Part shown: positions 57,201-64,000 of the stretch, in pieces
Numbering within the stretch: position 1 is the first letter of the stretch
Layout: every line of letters starts with the position of its first letter
Origin: Siphlonurus alternatus
Taxonomy: Eukaryota > Arthropoda > Insecta > Ephemeroptera > Siphlonuridae
Direction: 5' to 3'
DNA length: 64,000 nucleotides
Assembly: GCA_949825025.1 (NCBI GenBank)
Contig: OX463780.1
Span: 17,829,480-17,893,479, forward strand
Program-made: the position numbers and the translations under genes
The notes under the pieces: generated by a model
The model's database searches: none
What the model saw: the letters and a program-made list of their open reading frames with translations, nothing else
Told to the model about the DNA's origin: nothing

Positions 57201-58375
57201 GATGATAGTTTTTGTATAGGAAAATAGTAAATGAGGAAGATAAGAGGAAGCTGCAGGAAGATCTAGACACTGTAGGTAGGTGGGTGGACACAAATGGTAT
57301 GAGTCTTAATGTTGGCAAATGTTCGGTAGTTAATTTTAGTAGGAAAAGAGTAAAAGAAGATGCAGTATACCTAATGAGAGGCGAGGTACTTAGGGAGGAC
57401 GATAAATATAAATACCTTGGGGTGGTTCTTCAGAGAGAGCTGAATTGGAATGAACATATTAGGTATGTAACGTCAAAGGGAAGGAGAAATTTGGAGTTCG
57501 TTATGAGAAATCTGAAGGGGGCGACTGTATTTGTCAGAGACAAGGCCTATAAGACCTTAGTGAGACCAATACTGGAGTATGCATGTAGTGTGTGGGACCC
57601 ATATAGGCAGATTGGAAAGAAGGAGTTGGAAAAGGTTCAGCGGAGGGCTGCTAGAAGAGTTATGGGTAGAATGAGAAAATGGAGATTAGTTGCAGATGAC
57701 AAAAAGGTGTGGAAAGATTATGAAAGCGTGTCGAAAATGATTCAGATTTTGGAGTGGGAGCCACTCGAGGAAAGGAGAAGGTACAACCGATTAGGAAATT
57801 TGTTTAAAGTTAACAGGGAGATGGCAGGTTGGAGCGAGTTTAGCGATAGAACTAGGAAAGGTAGATACATTGGGAGGGGGGATCATCAGTGGAAGCTGGA
57901 GTTCAGGGGTAGTGGAAGCGATGTGGGAAAGTACTCCTTCATAAACCGAACAGTGAGGGAGTGGAACTCCCTGCCGTCTGAGGTGGTGGGGGCGGGGAGT
58001 TACGGGGGATTCAAGAGTGCGTTGAGCACTATATTGCGAGCCACCGTGGTTTAGCCACATTTGCCGCAGAGCGTTAAAATAAAAAAAATCAAATCAATAC
58101 ATTATACCCCCAGCTTTTAGCGTCATCATTTCTCCCCCCATATTTAAAGACTGGCTGCATGTATCTAATGCACAAAAATAACATTCTAATGTTGATTTGA
58201 TGATTTAACAATTATTTTGAATTGCTATATATGCATAATAGGCAAAGGATACAGAGTCTGTATGCTGTGCTGTCCTTTGGCAGACTCCAGTGTGGGCCTG
58301 CCAGATCTTGATGGTGTGGTCATATCCTCCAGTTGCTAGGATAACTTGGTCTCCTCCTTGCAAGGCTTCATTCAT
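45252..58375 (-). CDS. MLST8: mLST8 (GbetaL), WD40 subunit of TOR complexes 1 and 2
   Basis: Six exons on the minus strand: 58375-58253, 54850-54799, 54024-53711, 52106-51904, 51488-51346 and 45370-45252 (TAA), joined in frame to 317 residues; human mLST8 has 326. The protein is a seven-bladed WD40 propeller that binds and stabilises the mTOR kinase domain. Diagnostic runs include [75 protein letters not shown] and the C-terminal [20 protein letters not shown]. The start [20 protein letters not shown] is the first ATG of exon 1 and lies where human MNTSPG...DPVILATAGYDH begins. Intron 5 (45371-51345) carries the 16-bp arrays, a hAT-like element, a SINE and other repeats. Intron 1 (54851-58252) carries an antisense CR1-like LINE. 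Confidence 0.96.
45471..46205. mobile_element. Non-autonomous hAT-like element, 735 bp
   Basis: The left end CAGGGCAGTCTGCTACAGGC and right end GCCTGTAGGAGACTGCCCT are inverted, flanked by a perfect 8-bp duplication GCCCATAT (45463-45470, 46206-46213). GACGACTA/TAGTCGTC motifs recur in the interior. No transposase frame. Located in mLST8 intron 5. Confidence 0.88.
46910..47709. repeat. Foldback-like element built from 16-bp repeats, copy 1
   Basis: The outer ends GGAGCGGGTAAACGAATCG (46910) and CGATTCATTTACCCGCTCC (to 47709) are inverted. Next to the left end are about seven tandem units of the form AAACGAATCGAAAAGT. The same unit in reverse (CGATTCGTTTCCTTTT) forms arrays at about 47114-47178 and 47640-47700. 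Between the first two arrays is an ~85-bp core with AGTGGCAACACC. About 243 bp (47158-47400) is duplicated in tandem at 47402-47645. Confidence 0.8.
47158..47645. repeat. Tandem duplication of ~243 bp
   Basis: Two consecutive copies share TATGATCGCTACTATTCAAT, TTACGAACCATGGTTTC and ATAGTATATCTTCCACCATA in order, with only a few differences (e.g. CTTTGTGTGCTAC against CTTTCTGTTAC). This is a recent local duplication inside the 16-bp-repeat element. Confidence 0.85.
48080..48375. mobile_element. MITE of the AGAGACCTCCGTGTC family, copy C
   Basis: The left arm AGAGCTCCGTGTCTTATGGC and right arm GCCATAAGACACGGAGGTCT are inverted. The interior GGCACGGCCTGGTTCTCGC and GAACCGGTCCGAGCC corresponds to the inner palindrome of copy A at 4596. 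Ends approximate. mLST8 intron 5. Confidence 0.75.
48836..49190 (+). mobile_element. SINE with a 5S rRNA-like head
   Basis: Positions 48858-48920 read GTCTCGTCAGATCACCGAAG, then TCAAGCAACG, then GGTTAGTAGTTGGATGGG and TGACC. This follows the 5S rRNA internal control region (A box, intermediate element, C box) in order and spacing. It then runs into a body with GGCTGAGGTTTCCACG, GGCAAATGCCGGGATGG and GGCCGTGGCCGCCCCC, shared with the element at 15010. The 5S 3' end is missing, so this is not a 5S gene. It would be transcribed by RNA polymerase III on the plus strand, antisense to mLST8. Confidence 0.82.
49262..49914. mobile_element. Foldback element in mLST8 intron 5
   Basis: The arms extend about 300 bp: CATGGGGCCAGTGGGTCCTT/CCTGACAAAGACC on the left is mirrored by GGTCTTTGTCAGGTAAGGCC on the right, with GCGACGCGTTCACTCTGA in inverted form nearby. 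The inner hairpin is TTTTTCCGTAAGGAAATC to ACGGAAAAATGGATTCGAGC. A solo arm is at 19080. Limits are approximate. Confidence 0.78.
50383..51127. repeat. Inverted arrays of a 16-bp minisatellite, copy 2
   Basis: About 32 tandem units of AAACGAATCGAAAAGT (variants AAACCAATCG, AAAAGGAAAC, AATATACC) run from 50383 to about 50909. After an ~75-bp core containing GTGTTGCCAGT and AGGAGGCGTGG, about nine units in the opposite orientation run from 50984 to 51122. Because 16 is not a multiple of 3 and no stop arises in any phase, all three minus-strand frames are open for 150-208 codons. These frames are artefacts of the repeat, not genes. Confidence 0.88.
52561..53212. mobile_element. TTAA-flanked element GGGTAAGGTAAC, copy c
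   Basis: The left end GGGTAAGGTAACGCCACCAA follows TTAA at 52557-52560. The right end GGCGTTCCCTTTCCC is followed by TTAA at 53213-53216. The arms are similar to copy b, but the interior is longer and the right arm is diverged. It is in mLST8 intron 3. Confidence 0.7.
54498..54688. mobile_element. TA-flanked mariner-type MITE CAGTAAAAACTTG, copy 2
   Basis: The ends CAGTAAAAACTTGTTATTAC and ACGTAATAAAAAGTTTTTACTG-type sequence are inverted, with TA on both sides. It aligns with the copy at 24539-24732 in reverse. It is in mLST8 intron 2. Confidence 0.85.
55300..55420 (+). mobile_element. 3'-end fragment of the CR1-like LINE
   Basis: GGGAGATCAAGAG, GGCGAGCCACCGTGGTATAA and ACAATTGCCGC match, in order, the last 80 bases of the LINE at 56.0-58.1 kb (GGGGGATTCAAGAGTG, GCGAGCCACCGTGGTTTAG, ACATTTGCCGC). 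A short 5'-truncated copy is what target-primed reverse transcription leaves behind. Confidence 0.75.
56040..58090 (+). pseudogene. CR1-like LINE reverse transcriptase, 5'-truncated and broken
   Basis: Three reading-frame blocks (about 56080-56589, 56610-57225 and 57212-58054), in different frames or broken by stops, together give a non-LTR reverse transcriptase: a connector region, [24 protein letters not shown], the finger/palm block [19 protein letters not shown] and FADD. It ends with the thumb and C-terminal region typical of CR1/L2-type elements ([43 protein letters not shown]). The upstream endonuclease is absent. An in-frame TGA at about 56725 and frameshifts near 56590 and 57215 mean it is dead. 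It lies antisense in mLST8 intron 1. Confidence 0.88.
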
Positions 58376-58818
58376 CTTCAAAGATTAAATAGTAAGCAGC
58401 AATGGAACTTGAAATATCAACACAAATAAACCATAAATATTACGGAAAAACACAGATCAAGCAAAGCTCACTGTTGAACATGTGTTAGTAAATAAACAAC
58501 AGAAGTAGGCTGATAACAGCTGATAGTGATAAAACCCTCAGGCGCTGGCGCTCAAACGTAAACAAGAAAGTTCGAGAGGAATGGGGGCCGTATGAACTTT
58601 GGTTCGTTTGGTTCATGGTCCTTGTGTTTTAAAAAAAGATTAGGAAGATTTCATCCTCAATCCTTAATTTCTGCTGATCGCTTTTACATCGTCAAAACTT
58701 AAAACGGGTGTAAGATAAATTGTTTTGCAGAATATAATTACATATATATTATGATACGTACGTGTATATATATATTATATATACATGTATACATATCGTT
58801 GCTGCATGACGCGATCGA

Positions 58819-58871
<53 letters not shown>

Positions 58872-59180
58872 TTCAAGGTGGCTGGATAGTATATATTATA
58901 CAGTATCATATGCATTCAGCAAGCTAGAGGCGATCGAGTAATTGTCATACCTGCATAATTATATATTATGCATAATTCTCTGACTCTTATGCATATACTG
59001 AATAGCGAAAGCTAAATAAAGATTATTTCAATTTCAACTAGTAGGTGTCCCCATGAAGTCTAAAATTGACCACATGCACACATGTATTATATGCATAATA
59101 AGCATAATTTATATAATTATAACTGGAATGTGCATCATATTATACACTGTCATTTATTGAATGCTACGTACGTACAGTAT

Positions 59181-59225
<45 letters not shown>

Positions 59226-59374
59226 TGCATAATATATATATTTCAGTTTTCGGACTTTTACCTTTGCCGGTTTTCAATGTAATCCTTTTGTGTGTAGTAT
59301 GTAGCGATGGTCATGGCACTTATTATAGTGTTCGTGCACGTCACTAACACTTGAATGTACTACACATATCAATA

Positions 59375-59547
59375 CAGTATAACAGATCTTAGTTTACCTG
59401 TAGACAGTTCAGTAGACTAGACGGCGCCAGATATATCAGCCAATGGAAAGGCTAGAATAACAGCTGGCCACCTTTTTATTGGCTGTTATATCTGGCGCCG
59501 TCTAGTCTACTGAACTGTCTAGAGGTAAACTAAGATCTGTTATACTG
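59375..59547. mobile_element. TA-flanked palindromic MITE CAGTATAACAG, intact copy
   Basis: A compact 173-bp palindrome, CAGTATAACAGATCTTAGTT to its complement, with TA on both sides. It is the uninterrupted version of the element at 10270-12993 and shows the empty site of the hAT insertion there (CAGCTGGCCACCTTTT). Confidence 0.9.
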
Positions 59548-59549
59548 TA

Positions 59550-59700
59550 GGCCTGTTCGTAAACCCTGCTCGGTGTACACTTTTACACCGTTTTCTTACA
59601 CCAGTGCAGAGGGTGGTGTAGGAAGTGCAGTGCAGATGACGTCACGATTTTTGTTCGTAAACTTGCTCAGAGTACACCGAGCAGGGTTTACGAACAGGCC
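59550..59700. mobile_element. TA-flanked palindromic MITE GGCCTGTTCGTAAACC
   Basis: The ends GGCCTGTTCGTAAACCCTGC and GCAGGGTTTACGAACAGGCC are exact complements, with GTGTAC and TACACC inside. TA lies on both sides (59548-59549, 59701-59702), the left one shared with the preceding MITE. Confidence 0.88.
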
Positions 59701-60353
59701 TACTATGTACGTTTCGAGAGTCAACCGCTCTCTTCCTCAGGTAATCTGAGACTAAGTATACGTTGTACCTGAGAGTACCTGGAGGTACCTGATGTAAGAC
59801 TTTGAGAATGTACTCTCAGGTACAACGTATACTTAGTCTCAGATCACCTGAGGAAGAGAGCGGTTGACTCTCGAAACGTAGTGATATGTGTAGTACATTC
59901 AAGTGTTAGTGACGTGCACGAACACTAAGTGACCATCGCTACATACTACACACAAAAGGATTACATCGAAAACCGGCAAAGGTAAAAGTCCGAAAAGTGA
60001 AATAGCATTCAATATGAATATCCTTTGCACGAAAAAGTTATTTAATAATATTATACACATGTAAAATATATCAAGAGTTCCAATAAAACAAAATATTCAC
60101 GTTCATATATATTAATTATATAGTTTATCCAGGATCCGAATGATCTGACCTGCAACCTTCCCATTATTATAGGATTTTATTGGAGTGCAAAAAGGAGAAG
60201 TTCATGATGTCAGTATCCCGGATGAAGTCGGGATGAACTATAGAGTTGCGTGCTTTGCCTTGCTTAATTATTTACTTTTTTGCATGCTAGTTGAGTGTTT
60301 CTTTACCTTTGTTCTCTTATGTTATGCTTTAAATTCAATCTAATACTTGCAGG

Positions 60354-62949
60354 ATGGCACTGTTCCAAATTAAATGGATACGTCGCCTTCTGCGTCGCAA
60401 CATGGTACCAATTGGACAGCCTAAAGCAGCAAACTGGAAACAGAGACTGTCTGTGGGCTACATGCTGCTTGCCTGGAATGCCTTTGGCATGGTCTGCTAC
60501 CTGGCATACACAGGACGAAGGGATTGGGCAGAGTATTATGGCTTCAAGACAGAGGCAGATAAAGCAATCACTCCTGGTAATTAAGCAGCAGCTAGGCAAG
60601 AAGTTTCTTAAATTTTAGAAAACTCATAGACGGTACCACCTCACAAGCTGTCCTGCACTCTGATTTATGGTTGGATAACCTCTTGATTGGGCCGGACTAC
60701 AGTGTAAAAATTTCGCTGCCTCGGAATGCAAATCACGTAACTAAAAAAAAAAAAAAAAAAATATGGAACTTTGGCCCATTTATATGATCTAGTTAAGATT
60801 TAGAGAGTTGCATCAATTTTTTTTGTAGTTACGTGACTTGCATTTTGAGGCAATGATTCATACATCCTTAATCGTGCAAATTTAAATTCTTAATTGTTTA
60901 CATCAAGCTCATATATGAATCACAGAACCTCATATACTTGATTGTACATACATACATACATACATAACATGACGCCATATCCCTTTACGGGGTAAGCCAG
61001 CAGCATTATTACCTCAGCCGTCTACAAATTGCCCTCCAAAGCACTCGATTCTTGCATACTCCACTTGCTTCAGAAATACTCGTAACACTCTTTTGCCTTC
61101 TGCACTCTCTATTACACTGTGTACTTTTAACACTTCTGTTCTTCAAACATTCTGCAATCACATCCAACCAAACCTTTTTAGGTCTACCTAATCCTTTCAT
61201 GCCTTGTACACTACCTTTAAACACCTGTTTTGCAATTCGTTCATCACCCATTCTCTCAACATGTCCAAACCAACGTAGTGTACTTCGTTCAAACTTGTCA
61301 ATTACGCTTTCTTTTACTCCACACTCATTCATCACCCATGTGTTTCTCACTCTATCCATCCTAGTTTTACCACACATATTCCTTAAAAAACTCATACCAA
61401 CAGCATTCAACTTACTTCTATGCTTTGTTTGACACACCCATACTTCAGATCCATACATCAAAGTTGGTATTAGGACAGAGTTATACACAGCTAGCTTAGC
61501 CGTATTAGACGCGGATACAACAGCTCAGTGCGACACAACCCTGCCATACTACCCGCAATCCTCCTGCCAGCACTTACTCTCCTATCAATCTCTCCATCTA
61601 CACTTCCGTCCTCCCGAAACAATCTTCCCAAATATACAAATTCTTTCACTCGTTCCAGCTGATCTGCTTTTAGGTCAATTCCTTTTGCCTCGTTGCTATC
61701 TGTACTACCAAACACCATTACTTTTGTCTTGCTCACATTGATTTTCAAATCCATACGACTAGTACTCACTTCCAAACGGTTTAACCTTCTTTGCAAGTCA
61801 TCTTCGCTATCAGCTAACACCAATGCATCATCCACATACAACAGCAACCATAACATTATCGTACCCACACTAATTCCATTTTCACCTATATATACCAGCC
61901 AATCTTACACACTTATCCATAAACACATTAAACAGCCATGGCGACATCACACAACCCTGTCTCACTCCTCGCTTCACTTTAAACCATTCGCTCAAACCAC
62001 CATTCACCCTCACACTTGCTTTACTACCTTCATACATAGATTTTTACTGCATTCAGCAATTCATCATTTACACCATACTCGGACAACACTTTCCACAGCA
62101 TACTTCTATTCACCTTATCATACGCCTTTTCTAAATATACAAATGCGACAAACAACTTTTTATCAACAGCCAAATGTTTTTCAATCAACTGTTGCACGGT
62201 AAAGAGCTGGTCTGTGCAGCCTCTGCCCCGGCATGAAACCACACTGCACCTCCCAGATCTTTTCCTGTGTAACTCTTTGCACTAGCTCTCCCAATCACCC
62301 ATCTACCATACACTTTTCCTGGTATACTTAGTTAACTGATTCCTTTATGATTTTTACATTCATACTTATCACCCTTTCCCTTGTAAAATGGAACAATTAC
62401 AACACACTTCCAATCTTCTGGTACTCTCCCACATTTGTAACACACTTGACATAACTCAAGAAAACGCTTCATCATGCAACCATGGGCTTCCATACTTCAG
62501 CATTTCACTCGTTACACCGTCCACTCCCGCAGATTTTCCATTTTTCAACTTGCACACAATTCCTTGTAATTCTTTCATACTCATTCCTTCCTCGATTCCA
62601 TTCTCCTCTGATGCGTCCACCTCATTCATACCCTCTAACCCGTCCATATCTTCAATTCACTTCATCATCCTCCTCCTCCTGAAACAACTTGACTGTAAAT
62701 ATGCTTTATATAGTACATTTAGTTTGCTGCACGTAATGCAAATCTGTTGTAAATATATATTAAGCTAACTGTATTTAAAATATGCTTGTCTTGGTTCAAT
62801 TGTGTCCAGGTTTGCAGTGGGCTAAGACACTGAAGATGGACCAAGCGAAGGTGATCAGATTCTCAGGACTCACTAAGACAGATGAGATCAACTACAAGAA
62901 AGAGGATGAGGATGAACAGGAGCTTATTGAGATCATTGATACACTGTAA
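60354..62949 (+). CDS. Small single-pass membrane protein, function unknown
   Basis: Two exons, 60354-60576 and 62810-62949 (TAA), joined at a GT-AG intron in phase 1, give 120 residues. The N terminus is strongly basic (KWIRRLLRRN), followed by one hydrophobic segment at about 32-52 (LSVGYMLLAWNAFGMVCYLAY). A charged C-terminal half ends in an acidic run (KKEDEDEQELIEIIDTL). A basic N terminus plus one span would suit a mitochondrial inner-membrane or ER protein. The spacing of W-x-x-R-x-S-x-x-Y before the span faintly recalls SMIM26, but I do not claim orthology. Intact frame, conserved-looking splice sites and AATAAA at 63439-63444 support a real gene. Its intron hosts an antisense LINE. 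Confidence 0.75.
60965..62690 (-). pseudogene. Broken LINE reverse transcriptase of a second type
   Basis: Minus-strand blocks with frame changes between them: MKELQGIVCKLKNGKSAGVD (about 62570-62460), EKAYDKVNRSMLWKVL (about 62150-62100), the catalytic LLLYVDDALVLADS (about 61845-61805) and KTKVMVFGSTDSNEAK. After these come the thumb and tail (LIPTLMYGSEVWV; LRWFGHVERMGDERIAKQVF, GLGRPKKVWLDVI). The tail with WFGHVERM and GRPKKVW is common in invertebrate endonuclease-reverse transcriptase LINEs, but I cannot assign the clade with confidence. The 3' end is a (TGTA)n microsatellite at 60946-60966, a usual LINE tail. The 5' part, including any endonuclease, is missing. Confidence 0.85.
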
Positions 62950-63460
62950 GCATCAGCACACAGCTTCATAGTATATACCGCAAAAGATTATTTCAGGTTT
63001 CAACACAGAGTGTATATATAAATAATTTGAATTCACGAAATGATAATTAAAAAAGTTTTCTCTGCTATTATATACCTTCAATTAGTATGCAGGTTCTGAA
63101 AGTAACACCCTCATCCGTTTTAATTCTTCTAGGCTAATTAATAATTAACATCTTTATATATTATATTATATATGTGTATGTATGATTATACATATAATTA
63201 TATTAAGTTAATATAGTACATTGATGATATTTAGCTGCCGGTGTCAAATGTGAGGCTATTTATTTTATATTTCATGGGCACAGATACAACTCTATTTTGT
63301 GTCAACTTTCTGGGTGTTTGCAGTAAAAGAATTTCAGTAAATTTTGGGGGGTTATTAATTTATATTCTTAGAAATTTAGAAATATTTAATCATATTATAA
63401 TCATTAAAATTTGGTGTGTGTAACTTGTATGTATTTTTAATAAATGTAAATACTGTATTC
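62950..63460 (+). other. 3'UTR of the small membrane-protein gene
   Basis: AT-rich tail after TAA at 62947-62949. The polyadenylation signal AATAAA is at 63439-63444. Nothing else recognised. Confidence 0.5.
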
Positions 63461-63627
63461 AGAATAATATTTTTGTTATTACTGTATTTGATGATATGAT
63501 TTCAAATTTTAATCAACATAAAAGTTGAAAGTCAGTTGAGTTATTTTTATTTCAAATCAATGAACTATACACGCCTGTAGTTAAAAATCAAAAGAACAAA
63601 ATATAATACATTTAATATTGCATTTAA

Positions 63628-63950
63628 GGGTAATTTAATCCACATATGGTCTCCATGGCGCCAAAAATCAAAATTCGAAGCATTACGAAGTTAAATCGGC
63701 CAAAAGCGCGCTACAATGACAGTATAATATATATAACATGCCAATGTTAAAAAAAAAAAAAAAAAAAAATCACACACAAGAAAATTGTGAAATATACATC
63801 TTAAAATGTTTTCCTCTACTTCCCCTATCAGTAGCTAAATTAGTAAACTTTAAAAGTTAATAACTCAAAAACTTTAGATCAAATTTGTAAACCTGATATT
63901 TAAGCTACTGATGGGGTATATGTAGAGAAGAACATTTTAAGGTATAACCT
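63628..63950. mobile_element. TTAA-type foldback GGGTAAGG family, copy d (decayed)
   Basis: TTAAGGGTAA at 63624 starts it. The internal arm CTCTACTTCCCCTATCAGTA (about 63812) and its complement CTACTGATGGGGTATATGTA (about 63904), with CCAATGTTAAAAAA upstream, match copy b. The outer right arm is not recognisable. Confidence 0.6.
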
Positions 63951-64000
63951 GAGAATTGTCTGTCAAGGTCAAGAGGCGTGGCTATAATACTGGCAACACT

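Larger units (their letters stand above)
59240..60005. mobile_element. Outer palindromic element with two MITEs inserted in one arm
   Basis: The outer arms read GGACTTTTACCTTTGCCGGT (59250) and its complement near 60000. They continue with TGTGTGTAGTATGTAGCGAT and GTGTTAGTGACGTGCACGAA, mirrored on the right. The left arm is interrupted after CTACACATATCAA by two adjacent TA-flanked palindromes (59375-59547, 59550-59700). Each inner arm also carries a hammerhead-like CTGAGGAA-hairpin-GAAAC motif. Confidence 0.85.
58376..60353. other. Intergenic region between divergent mLST8 and the small membrane-protein gene
   Basis: Both promoters should lie here. The region includes AT microsatellites (58810-58866, 59185-59222), a triple-nested palindrome (59240-60005) and unremarkable AT-rich DNA. 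A 3' splice acceptor, CTTGCAG at 60346-60352, lies just before the ATG at 60354, implying an upstream 5'UTR exon or spliced leader that I could not locate. Confidence 0.6.

Noticed and set aside
61052..62768. Plus-strand frames of 66-169 codons rich in Thr/Ser/His
   Set aside because: They are the complementary strand of the minus-strand LINE reverse transcriptase.

Overview
This window is nuclear DNA from an animal. Six genes are supported by conserved proteins split over many short exons with GT-AG introns. The DNA is strongly AT-rich, and introns and intergenic spaces are packed with small inverted-repeat transposons. No host lineage can be fixed from the sequence alone. The proteins are conserved metazoan orthologues, and an invertebrate is most likely given the compact introns (mostly 0.05-3 kb) and the invertebrate-like LINE and MITE load.

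Genes in order: (1) 1-1881, minus, 5' part of vigilin (HDLBP), cut by the window edge; (2) 6084-13561, minus, succinate dehydrogenase iron-sulfur subunit (SDHB), 7 exons; (3) 13913-17852, plus, MICOS subunit MIC10 (MICOS10), 4 exons; (4) 24274-32967, minus, DNAJC16-like J-domain/thioredoxin membrane protein, 13 exons; (5) 33485-37906, plus, a single-RRM, RGG-rich RNA-binding protein of the RBM4/RBM14 type, 7 exons plus a possible alternative last exon at 40761; (6) 45252-58375, minus, mLST8, the WD40 subunit of TOR complexes, 6 exons; (7) 60354-62949, plus, a small single-pass membrane protein of unknown function, 2 exons. SDHB/MICOS10 and DNAJC16/RBM4-like are head-to-head pairs separated by only 351 and 517 bp, so each pair probably shares a bidirectional promoter. 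SDHB and MIC10 both act at the mitochondrial inner membrane. SDHB, MICOS10 and DNAJC16 are also linked on human 1p36.

Mobile DNA makes up much of the rest. Several insertions are dated by nesting or proved by target-site duplications (TSDs): hAT-like elements with perfect 8-bp TSDs (3453-4303, 10366-12908, 42311-44904, 45471-46205), TA-flanked mariner-type MITEs, TTAA-flanked elements, a 9-bp-TSD element in three copies, and a 516-bp element whose empty site is preserved in a second copy of its host repeat. There are two broken LINEs (CR1-like at 56.1-58.1 kb; a second type at 61.0-62.7 kb), older fragments of both, and a SINE with a 5S rRNA-like head that shares its tail with another SINE. 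Tandem arrays of a 16-bp unit form inverted arms around a short core, resembling Foldback elements, at 46.9-47.7 and 50.4-51.1 kb. I see no prokaryote-type system, CRISPR array or virus.
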